From Nocardioides luteus (GTDB lineage Bacteria > Actinomycetota > Actinomycetes > Propionibacteriales > Nocardioidaceae), in contig NZ_JADOVJ010000001.1 in the NCBI RefSeq assembly GCF_015752315.1, positions 3,340,501 through 3,404,500 on the forward strand: a DNA stretch of 64,000 nt, written 5' to 3'. A program made the position numbers and the translations under genes. Each line of letters starts with the position of its first letter. Position 1 is the first letter of the stretch. Below are positions 22,581 through 29,241 of the stretch, in pieces. The notes beneath the pieces were generated by a model. The model saw nothing but the letters and a program-made list of their open reading frames with translations. It searched no databases and was not told the DNA's origin.

Positions 22581-24845
22581 GTGAGCAACGAGCGTCGCGC
22601 AGACCTGCCCGAACCCACCCTCCGCGTCAGCGAGCCGGAGACGGCCGCGGTGGGGATCCCCGGGGTGGCGCACTCGATGGAGTACGCGCTGCGTGAGATG
22701 GGACCCGTGCGCAGCCTGCAGACGCTGCTCAAGGTCAACCAGGTCGGCGGCTTCGACTGCCCCTCCTGCGCGTGGCCGGACCCCGACCACCGCAAGGCGG
22801 CCGAGTTCTGCGAGAACGGCGCCAAGGCGGTGGCGTGGGAGGCGACCCGCAAGCGGGTCGACCGTGCCTTCTTCGCGGCCAACTCGGTCGCCTCCCTCGA
22901 CGAGCGCGACGACCACTGGCTGGAGGCGCAGGGCCGGCTGACCGAGCCGATGTACATCGGCCCCGACGACACCCACTACTCCCCGATCTCGTGGTCGGAC
23001 GCGATCTCGCTGATCGCGGACCGCATGCGCGCCACCGCCCCTGACCGTTCCGTCTTCTACACCTCGGGCCGGGCGTCCAACGAGGCCGCGTTCGCCTACC
23101 AGCTGCTCGCCCGCCAGCTCGGCACCAACAACCTGCCCGACTGCTCCAACATGTGCCACGAGTCCAGCGGCACCGCTCTCGGCGAGGTCATCGGCATCGG
23201 CAAGGGCACCGTCACCTACGACGACCTGGCCGAACACTCCGACCTCATCTTCGTCGTCGGCCAGAACCCCGGCACCAACCACCCGCGGATGCTGACCGCG
23301 CTCGAGTCCGCCAAGGAGCACGGCGCCAAGGTGGTGTCGGTCAACCCGCTCCGCGAGGCCGGTCTGGGGCGGTTCCGCAACCCCCAGACCGTACGCGGCG
23401 TCAGCGGTGTCGGCACCAAGCTGGCCGACATGCACGTACCTGTGCAGGTCAACGGCGACCTCGCGCTGTTCGCCGGGATCAACAAGGTCCTCGTCGAGCG
23501 CGACGCCGTCGACCACGCGTTCCTGGAGGCGCACACCGACGGCTTCGAGGTCGCGGCGCAGGCCTGGGCCGCGATGGAGTGGGACGAGATCACCCGGCTC
23601 AGCGGCATCTCGCGCGAGGTGATCGAGTCGCTCGCCGACCTCGTCGAGACCCGGGACCGCATCATCGTGTGCTGGGCGATGGGCCTGACCCAGCACAAGA
23701 ACTCGGTCGCCACGATCCGCGAGATCGCCTCGTTCCTGCTGCTGCGCGGCAACATCGGCAAGCCCGGTGCGGGTGCGTGCCCGGTCCGTGGCCACTCCAA
23801 CGTGCAGGGCGACCGCACGATGGGCATCTGGGAGAAGCCGCCGGCCTGGTTCCTCGACGCGGTCCGTGACGAGTTCGGCATCACGCCGCCGCGCGAGGAG
23901 GGCTACGACGTGGTCGCCGCGATCGAGGCGATGCGCGACGGCGCCGTCGACGTCTTCCTCGCTCTCGGCGGCAACTTCGCCGCCGCGACGCCCGACACCG
24001 CGGTCACCACCGCGGCGCTCGCCGACGTCGGTCTCACCGTCCAGATCTCGACCAAGCTCAACCGCAGCCACCTCCACCACGGCCGCGAGGGCCTGATCCT
24101 GCCGTGCCTGGGCCGCACCGAGCGCGACGAGACCGGCGGCCGGGAGCAGTACGTCACCGTCGAGGACTCGATGGGCATGGTCCACGCCTCCCACGGCCGC
24201 CTGCTCCCGGGCTCGAAGGAGCTGCGCAGCGAGGTCGGCATCATCTGCGCGATCGGCGAGGCGCTCTTCGGCTCGGACCAGGGCATCGACTGGGCCACGA
24301 TGGGCGTCGACTACTCCCGGATCCGTTGGCACATCTCGGCCGTCATCCCCGGGTTCGAGGACTTCGAGGCCCGCCTGAAGGCGCCCGGCGGCTTCGCCCT
24401 GCCCAACGGCCCCCGCGACTCCCGCACCTTCAACACCGCGACCGGGCGCGCCCGGGTCACCGCCAACCCGCTGACCGCGGTCACCGCTCCCCCCGGACAC
24501 CTGCTGCTCCAGACGCTGCGCTCCCACGACCAGTTCAACACCACGGTCTACGGCTACGACGACCGCTACCGCGGCATCAAGGGCGGGCGCCGCGTCGTCT
24601 TCGTCAACCCCGAGGACCTCCTCGAGCTCGGCGTCGCCGACGGCGACACCGTCGACATCGTCTCGGTCTGGACCGACGGCGAGCGTCGCGCCGCGGGCTT
24701 CCGTGTCGTCGCCTACTCGACCCCGCGCGGCTCCGCCGCGGCGTACTTCCCGGAGACGAACGTCCTCATCCCGCTCGACTCCTACGCCGACGGCAGCCGC
24801 ACCCCGACCTCGAAGTCGGTCGTCGTGCGCCTGGAGGCGCGCTAG
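22581..24845 (+). CDS. FdhF/YdeP-family molybdopterin oxidoreductase
   Basis: A 754-aa protein of the molybdopterin oxidoreductase superfamily, YdeP-like branch. The N-terminal GGFDCPSCAWPDP with FCENGAKA is characteristic of this branch. NMCHESSGTALGE, GQNPGTNHPRM, GAGACPVRGHSNVQGDRTM and the C-terminal molydopterin-dinucleotide-binding domain (FNTTVYGYDDRYRG) follow. E. coli YdeP is linked to acid resistance, but the reaction is not known. It is called formate dehydrogenase in some annotations, without support. GTG start with TAGCCT 6 nt upstream (probably leaderless). No electron-transfer subunit or cofactor gene is adjacent. Confidence 0.87.
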   Translation: MSNERRADLPEPTLRVSEPETAAVGIPGVAHSMEYALREMGPVRSLQTLLKVNQVGGFDCPSCAWPDPDHRKAAEFCENGAKAVAWEATRKRVDRAFFAANSVASLDERDDHWLEAQGRLTEPMYIGPDDTHYSPISWSDAISLIADRMRATAPDRSVFYTSGRASNEAAFAYQLLARQLGTNNLPDCSNMCHESSGTALGEVIGIGKGTVTYDDLAEHSDLIFVVGQNPGTNHPRMLTALESAKEHGAKVVSVNPLREAGLGRFRNPQTVRGVSGVGTKLADMHVPVQVNGDLALFAGINKVLVERDAVDHAFLEAHTDGFEVAAQAWAAMEWDEITRLSGISREVIESLADLVETRDRIIVCWAMGLTQHKNSVATIREIASFLLLRGNIGKPGAGACPVRGHSNVQGDRTMGIWEKPPAWFLDAVRDEFGITPPREEGYDVVAAIEAMRDGAVDVFLALGGNFAAATPDTAVTTAALADVGLTVQISTKLNRSHLHHGREGLILPCLGRTERDETGGREQYVTVEDSMGMVHASHGRLLPGSKELRSEVGIICAIGEALFGSDQGIDWATMGVDYSRIRWHISAVIPGFEDFEARLKAPGGFALPNGPRDSRTFNTATGRARVTANPLTAVTAPPGHLLLQTLRSHDQFNTTVYGYDDRYRGIKGGRRVVFVNPEDLLELGVADGDTVDIVSVWTDGERRAAGFRVVAYSTPRGSAAAYFPETNVLIPLDSYADGSRTPTSKSVVVRLEAR

Positions 24846-24857
24846 CCGGGAATTACA

Positions 24858-24886
24858 TTGCGGGTGTCTGTGTTGGCACCTAACGT
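24858..24886 (+). promoter_or_regulatory. Probable housekeeping promoter of the EF-Tu leader
   Basis: TTGCGG (24858-24863), 17 nt, TAACGT (24881-24886). Initiation 7-8 nt after the -10 box would place +1 at or next to the ATG at 24894, making the leader ORF leaderless. Confidence 0.55.
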
Positions 24887-24887
24887 G

Positions 24888-24992
24888 ATGCGCATGTTCC
24901 GCGTGGTTTCCGAGTTCGACCTGTCAGGCAAGAGCCTGACGGGCGCTCCCACGTGGGCTCCGTCAGTCGATTGCACCGGCGCTCGAAGCTGA
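24888..24992 (+). CDS. Candidate leader peptide (uORF) of the EF-Tu gene
   Basis: Short reading frame of 34 codons from ATG 24888, or 32 codons from ATG 24894. It reads MRMFRVVSEFDLSGKSLTGA then PTWAPSVDCTGARS and stop (24990-24992). The second ATG fits a leaderless start behind TAACGT. The frame spans three of the segments that can pair alternatively in the RNA, and its stop codon lies in the fourth. This is the architecture of leader-peptide control of transcription or translation. No known family is recognised. Confidence 0.55.
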   Translation: MRMFRVVSEFDLSGKSLTGAPTWAPSVDCTGARS

Positions 24993-25126
24993 CCCTCCTC
25001 CTGCCTCGCAGGACCCGCGGAGGAGGGTGGCCCGCACCGGCCCCCTCATCGCGGTGACAGCGCTGTGAGGGCTTGCCGGAGGGTCCTGGCTCACCCCGAA
25101 ATCTTCTGACGGACAAAGGAACTCTC
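24923..25126 (+). promoter_or_regulatory. Leader RNA with mutually exclusive hairpins (putative attenuator) upstream of EF-Tu
   Basis: Segments alternate GTCAG (24923-24927), CTGAC (24936-24940), GTCAG (24962-24966) and CTGAC (24989-24993). Pair 1:2 extends to GTCAGGC-aaga-GCCTGAC. Pair 2:3 extends to CTGACGG/CCGTCAG (24936-24942 with 24960-24966). Pair 3:4 is 5 bp. A strong stem ACCCTCCTCC/GGAGGAGGGT (24992-25001 with 25019-25028) follows the uORF stop. Its loop sequence CAGGACCC (25009-25016) can pair with GGGTCCTG (25081-25088). CTGACGG recurs at 25106-25112, just before the ribosome binding site AAAGGA (25115-25120), so segment 3 could also pair there. No T-tract is present. All pairings were read by eye. 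Confidence 0.6.
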
Positions 25127-26314
25127 ATGGCCAAGAGCCAGTTCGTGCGGACCAAGCCGCACCTCAACATCGGGACGATGGGTCACGTCGACCACGGCAA
25201 GACGACGCTGACCGCCGCGATCACCAAGGTGCTCGCGGAGCGCGACCCGAGCGTGAACCGCTTCATCGCCTTCGACGGCATCGACCGTGCGCCGGAGGAG
25301 CTGCAGCGCGGGATCACGATCAACATCTCGCACGTCGAGTACGAGACCGCGACCCGGCACTACGCGCACGTCGACATGCCCGGGCACGCCGACTACGTGA
25401 AGAACATGATCACCGGCGCCGCCCAGGTGGACGCCGCCATCCTCGTCGTCTCCGCTCAGGACGGCGCCATGCCGCAGACGCGGGAGCACGTGCTGCTCGC
25501 GCGCCGGGTGGGGGTGCCCTACCTGGTGGTGGCGCTCAACAAGGCCGACACCGTCGACGACCCGGAGCTGCTCGACCTGGTCGAGCTGGAGGTCCGTGAC
25601 CTCCTCTCCGAGTACGGGTTCCCCGGTGACGACGTGCCGGTGGTCCGGGTGTCCGGGCTGAAGGCGCTGGAGGGCGAGCCGGAGTGGACCGCCGCGATCG
25701 GCGACCTGCTGGACGCGATCGACGACTACGTGCCGGTGCCGGAGCGTGAGCTCGGCGAGCCGTTCCTGATGCCGATCGAGAACGTCGTCACCATCACCGG
25801 CCGCGGCACCGTGGTCACCGGTGCCGTCGAGCGCGGCTCGCTGAAGGTCGGCGACGCGGTCGAGGTCGTGGGCCTCGGCTCGACGATCACCAGCACGGCG
25901 ATCGGTCTGGAGACGTTCGGCAAGTCGCTGGAGTCCGCCGAGGCGGGCGACAACGCGGCCGTGCTGCTGCGTGGCGTCAAGCGCGACGAGGTCCGTCGCG
26001 GCCAGGTGGTGGCACTGCCGGGCAGCGTACGGCCGCACCGGAGGTTCCGGGCGAACCTGCACGCGCTGTCCACCTCCGAGGGCGGCCGGCACACGCCGTT
26101 CGCCGCGGACTACCGGCCGCAGTTCTACTTCCGGACCACGGACGTGCCCGGCGGGATCGACCTGGGTGACATCGCCCTGGTGATGCCCGGCGACACGATC
26201 GAGCTCGGGGTGGAGCTGGAGAAGCCGATCGCGATGGACGTCGGACTCGGCTTCGCGGTCCGTGAGGGTGGTCGCACCGTGGCCGCAGGCACCGTGACCG
26301 AGCTGCTCGACTGA
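25127..26314 (+). CDS. tuf: Divergent elongation factor Tu (second EF-Tu)
   Basis: A 395-aa EF-Tu that delivers aminoacyl-tRNA to the ribosome. Domain I has the P-loop GHVDHGKT (residues 19-26), [13 protein letters not shown] (switch I), DMPGH (82-86, where most EF-Tu have DAPGH or DCPGH) and NKAD. Domains II and III are complete and end [17 protein letters not shown]. Many otherwise conserved positions differ from housekeeping actinobacterial EF-Tu, and R128 sits where E. coli has Gln124. It stands alone, away from rpsL-rpsG-fusA, like the extra tuf3 genes of Streptomyces. Control through the structured leader is likely. ATG 25127 follows AAAGGA. Confidence 0.93.
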   Translation: MAKSQFVRTKPHLNIGTMGHVDHGKTTLTAAITKVLAERDPSVNRFIAFDGIDRAPEELQRGITINISHVEYETATRHYAHVDMPGHADYVKNMITGAAQVDAAILVVSAQDGAMPQTREHVLLARRVGVPYLVVALNKADTVDDPELLDLVELEVRDLLSEYGFPGDDVPVVRVSGLKALEGEPEWTAAIGDLLDAIDDYVPVPERELGEPFLMPIENVVTITGRGTVVTGAVERGSLKVGDAVEVVGLGSTITSTAIGLETFGKSLESAEAGDNAAVLLRGVKRDEVRRGQVVALPGSVRPHRRFRANLHALSTSEGGRHTPFAADYRPQFYFRTTDVPGGIDLGDIALVMPGDTIELGVELEKPIAMDVGLGFAVREGGRTVAAGTVTELLD

Positions 26315-26328
26315 CCCAGCCGACGAGG

Positions 26329-26357
26329 AACGGCCCCCAACCTGTTGGGGGCCGTTT
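26329..26357 (+). terminator. Strong intrinsic terminator after EF-Tu
   Basis: AACGGCCCCCAA (26329-26340), loop CCTG, TTGGGGGCCG followed by TTT. This is a perfect 12-bp stem with a short T run, 14 nt after the EF-Tu stop. It faces the end of the convergent thioesterase gene and may work in both directions. Confidence 0.85.
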
Positions 26358-26369
26358 CTGCTGCTCCGG

Positions 26370-26828
26370 CTAGCTCCGCGGGCGCCACCGCTTCCACAGC
26401 GCCTCGCCCTCGGCGCGGACCTTCCCGTCCCACTCCAGCCGCACCAGCGAGGTGATCTCGTCCTCGCTGGCGTCCTTGGTCGAGGCGATCAGCGTGACCG
26501 GCTCCCGGAGCGGAGCCGGCCGGCGGTAACGTACGTCGATCCCGGCCGTCACGTAGGCCAGCGACTCCCCCTCGGCGGGCATCCAGCCGTTGAGGAAGGC
26601 CTCCTGGTGCACCGCGGCGGCGCTGTGACAGTCGAGCAGGGTCGCGATGATCCCGCCGTTGAGGAACCCGCCGCCGTTGTCGTGCTGCGGCCACGGCTGG
26701 AAGGTCGCGGTCACGCTCCCGTCCAGCTGCGGATAGCTCTTCAGCTGGAGCCCCTCCGCGTTGGCCGGCCCGCACCCGAAGCAGGTCATCGCCGGCCACC
26801 ACTCGTCCTGCAACGCGATCATCTTCAC
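26370..26828 (-). CDS. PaaI-like hotdog-fold thioesterase
   Basis: A 152-aa hotdog protein, probably an acyl-CoA thioesterase. It opens with CFGCGPANAEGLQL, the metal-site-like FGCG motif seen in one subgroup. The core NGGIIATLLDCHSAAAVHQ aligns with the HGGxxxxLxD catalytic segment of PaaI-type enzymes, with N in place of H and D as the likely catalytic acid. TAGIDVRYRRPAPLREPVTL is the conserved second strand. The substrate is unknown. The ATG at 26828 is 19 bp from the downstream end of the epimerase gene, so it may be co-transcribed with it. Confidence 0.82.
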   Translation of the reverse strand: MKMIALQDEWWPAMTCFGCGPANAEGLQLKSYPQLDGSVTATFQPWPQHDNGGGFLNGGIIATLLDCHSAAAVHQEAFLNGWMPAEGESLAYVTAGIDVRYRRPAPLREPVTLIASTKDASEDEITSLVRLEWDGKVRAEGEALWKRWRPRS

Positions 26829-26847
26829 CGCGCCACCATAACCAGCA

Positions 26848-27813
26848 TCAGCCGATCCCGGTCCGGAAGCCCTCGCGCCAGGTCGGATAGGACGGGGTCC
26901 AGCCGAGCTCGCGCTTGGCCTTGGCGTTGGACGACCCGCGCACCGAGGTCATCAGGGCGACCCCGAACTCGCCGATCAGCGGCCGCGCCAGCCAGGCCGG
27001 CAGCCGCATCGGGTTGCGGCCACCGACCTGTTCGGCCAGGTACGGCATCCACTGGTTCACCGGCGCGGGCTCGTCGTCGACGATGTTGTAGATGCCCGGC
27101 GCGCCCCGGTCGATGGCCGCGACGGTCGCGGCGGCCACGTCGTCGATGTGGACGAACGACCACACCCCCGTGCCGCCGCCGACCACCGGCATCTTCCCCT
27201 TGCGCAGCAGCTCACCGATGGCGCCGTCACGGGACGCGGCGTTGCCGGGGCCGTAGAAGTTGCCGTAGCGCAGCACGACGCCTTCGAGGTCGGATCCATC
27301 GGAGGTCGAGCCTGTCGAGACCACCGCGTCCTCCAGGTGGCGGATCGCCGCCAGGGTGCCGCGCGCCTCCTTGCCGGGGTCGGCGATGAGCGGGGCGGTC
27401 TCGTCCTTGACCCACCCGCCGGTGCGCTCGAGGGTCCAGCCGCCCCCGAAGCTCTGCGCCACGAACCGCCGCACGCCGCCCGCCCGAGCCGCCGCCAGCA
27501 GGTGGTCGGTGCCCTCGGTACGCAGCCGGTTGGTCATGGCGAACTCACGGTCGAACTTCTTCAGGTTCCCGCTGAGCCCGCCCAGCGCGGTGAGCTGGTG
27601 GACGATCACCTCGGGCGAGGCCTTGGCGACGGCGTCCTGGACGCTCTGCGCGTTCAGCGGGTCCATCACGATCCCGGTCGCGCCCAGGCCCGCCAGCATC
27701 TCGCACCCCGCCTCGTGGCGGGTCGAGCCGTACACCTCGTGTCCGGCGGCCACCAGCAGCGGCACCATCCTGATGCCGACCGCGCCGGTTCCGCCTGCGA
27801 TGAAGATGCGCAT
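26848..27813 (-). CDS. NAD-dependent epimerase/dehydratase, probable ECF41 target
   Basis: A 321-aa atypical or extended SDR. The N-terminal nucleotide site is IAGGTGAVGIRMVPLL (residues 4-19). There is no clear YxxxK in the usual form; the LRYGNFYGPGNAASRDG and VWSFVHIDDVAAATVAAID segments match the NAD-epimerase family. The substrate is unknown. It is divergent from an ECF41 sigma gene (83 bp between starts). ECF41 genes are typically next to carboxymuconolactone decarboxylase, oxidoreductase or epimerase genes, which they control. An exact ECF41-type promoter precedes it (27873-27847). The ATG follows GAAAGGAAC. Confidence 0.9.
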   Translation of the reverse strand: MRIFIAGGTGAVGIRMVPLLVAAGHEVYGSTRHEAGCEMLAGLGATGIVMDPLNAQSVQDAVAKASPEVIVHQLTALGGLSGNLKKFDREFAMTNRLRTEGTDHLLAAARAGGVRRFVAQSFGGGWTLERTGGWVKDETAPLIADPGKEARGTLAAIRHLEDAVVSTGSTSDGSDLEGVVLRYGNFYGPGNAASRDGAIGELLRKGKMPVVGGGTGVWSFVHIDDVAAATVAAIDRGAPGIYNIVDDEPAPVNQWMPYLAEQVGGRNPMRLPAWLARPLIGEFGVALMTSVRGSSNAKAKRELGWTPSYPTWREGFRTGIG

Positions 27814-27846
27814 TGCATGTTCCTTTCGTCGATGTCTGATCCCACC

Positions 27847-27873
27847 GACGAAACGACCTGCGCTCCTGTGACA
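27847..27873 (-). promoter_or_regulatory. ECF41-type promoter of the epimerase gene
   Basis: Minus strand: TGTCACA (27873-27867), 16 nt, CGTC (27850-27847). This matches the published ECF41 target motif as I recall it (TGTCACA at -35, CGTC at -10). The predicted start is near 27840, about 27 nt before the epimerase ATG. Confidence 0.8.
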
Positions 27874-27895
27874 GCTGGCGTAAGGTCCTGCACTC

Positions 27896-28801
27896 GTGGA
27901 CCTCGCAAGCGCCCATGACGGGCTCCGCCCGCTGATGTTCTCGATCGCCTACCGGATGCTCGGCAGCGTCGCCGAGGCGGAGGACATCGTGCAGGAGGCG
28001 TTCCTGCGGATGCACCGCAGCACGCAGGAGTCGGGCGAGGTCGAGAACCTGGATGCGTACGCCACCACGGTCACCACCCGGATCGCCATCGACACCCTGC
28101 GCTCGGCCCGCCACCGACGCGAGCAGTACGTCGGGCCGTGGCTGCCCGAGCCGATCCTGGTCTCCGACGAGGACCCCGCGCACCGTCTCGAGCTCGACGA
28201 GACCGTGAGCACCGCGTTCCTGGTCCTGCTGGAGTCGCTCACGCCCGTCGAGCGCGCGGTCTTCGTGCTGCGCGAGGTGATGGGCTACGACTACGACGAC
28301 ATCGCCCCGATCGTCGACAAGAGCGCGACCAACTGCCGCCAGATCTTCACCCGCGCCCGCAAGCGGATCGCCGACGGCACGCCACGCTTCGAGCCCTCGG
28401 CCGAGCGCCGCGACCAGCTCGCCGCCCAGTTCGTCGCCGCGCTGTCCGCGAGCGACGTCAGCGGCCTGGAGCGGCTGCTCGCCGACGACGTCGTGTTCGT
28501 CGCCGACGGCGGCGGGCGGGCTCCGGCCATCCAGAAGCCGATGCTCGGCGCCGTCGCGGTCGCCCGCTTCCTGCTCGGGCTCATGCGCCAGGGCGAGCGC
28601 CTCGGCGTACGCCTCGAGCTGTCCTACGCCAACGGCCAGCCGGCGATGCTCACCCGTGGCGCCGACGGCGCCCTGCTCGGCGTCATCGCGCTCGACGTCG
28701 ACGGCGGGCGGATCGTCCGCATGCACAACGTCCTCAACCCCGACAAGCTCGGCCACCTGGGCGAGGTCGGCGACCTCTTCGCGCTGCTGGCGGAGCGCTG
28801 A
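27896..28801 (+). CDS. ECF41-family RNA polymerase sigma factor with SnoaL-like C-terminal domain
   Basis: A 301-aa extracytoplasmic-function sigma factor. Region 2 (residues about 8-75) has MFSIAYRMLGSVAEAEDIVQEAFLRMH. Region 4 (about 105-160) has LTPVERAVFVLREVMGYDYD and NCRQIFTRARKRI. The C-terminal third (about 175-295) is a SnoaL/NTF2-like domain with the ECF41 signatures DGGGR (usually DGGGK) and NPDKL. In this group the fused domain replaces a separate anti-sigma factor. GTG start with TAAGGT 9 nt upstream. It is divergent from its probable target. Confidence 0.93.
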   Translation: MDLASAHDGLRPLMFSIAYRMLGSVAEAEDIVQEAFLRMHRSTQESGEVENLDAYATTVTTRIAIDTLRSARHRREQYVGPWLPEPILVSDEDPAHRLELDETVSTAFLVLLESLTPVERAVFVLREVMGYDYDDIAPIVDKSATNCRQIFTRARKRIADGTPRFEPSAERRDQLAAQFVAALSASDVSGLERLLADDVVFVADGGGRAPAIQKPMLGAVAVARFLLGLMRQGERLGVRLELSYANGQPAMLTRGADGALLGVIALDVDGGRIVRMHNVLNPDKLGHLGEVGDLFALLAER

Positions 28802-28822
28802 GGATCCACCCGCTCCGGGGCG

Positions 28823-29233
28823 CTACCCGTCCAGAAACGTACGCAGCGACTGGTCGACCAACGGCCGCCCCAGCGCTCCGTCGGCCAGTGCCTCGCGCAG
28901 CGCCGCGACCGAGTCGAGGTCGCCGACGAGGGTGACCAGGTCACCGACCTCCTCGCCGATCTCGGCCGGGCTGGTCGCCGCGACGGGCCGGTCCAGCAGG
29001 AGCGGACAGTCGACCGGGCCACCCTCGGGCTCGGGATGGCCCAGCGCCGCGACCCAGCAGCCGATCTCGAAGCGCAGCGGCGCAGTCGGTCCGGCGCCCT
29101 GGGCGCGCAGGTCGATGTACCAGACGATGTCGTCGCTCTTGGGGTCACCGAGCCGGTGGTGGCCCTTGCGCAGCGGCATGCCGCCAGCCTTGAACGCCTT
29201 GGTCGCTGCCGTCCGTGCTGCCTTCTGATCCAC
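28823..29233 (-). CDS. Hypothetical protein (136 aa)
   Basis: Not recognised. A soluble, mixed-charge protein: FKAGGMPLRKGHHRLGDPKS, then DDIVWYIDLRAQGAGPTAPLRFEIGCWVAAL, then a helical acidic region and LRTFLDG end. The pattern of a predicted strand after strand with Trp and Gly-Cys-Trp resembles DUF4304-type proteins, but this is only an impression. The GTG start at 29233 is 8 bp from the end of parE on the same strand, so it follows parE transcription. Confidence 0.6.
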   Translation of the reverse strand: MDQKAARTAATKAFKAGGMPLRKGHHRLGDPKSDDIVWYIDLRAQGAGPTAPLRFEIGCWVAALGHPEPEGGPVDCPLLLDRPVAATSPAEIGEEVGDLVTLVGDLDSVAALREALADGALGRPLVDQSLRTFLDG

Positions 29234-29241
29234 CGTGGCGC

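Noticed and set aside
20904..24527. Open frame of about 1200 codons on the minus strand across the ABC permease and molybdoenzyme genes
   Set aside because: It is antisense to two genes with clear domains, is made of Arg/Gly/Asp/His-rich sequence without motifs, and is the usual third-position shadow of high-GC coding DNA.
22581..24845. Formate dehydrogenase
   Set aside because: Sequence fits the YdeP-like branch with the DCPSCAWPDP opening. No formate-dehydrogenase partners or FdhD are present.
24993..25028. Classical Rho-independent terminator in the EF-Tu leader
   Set aside because: The stem is strong but no T-tract follows. It is described as a terminator-like stem within the leader, not as a proven terminator.
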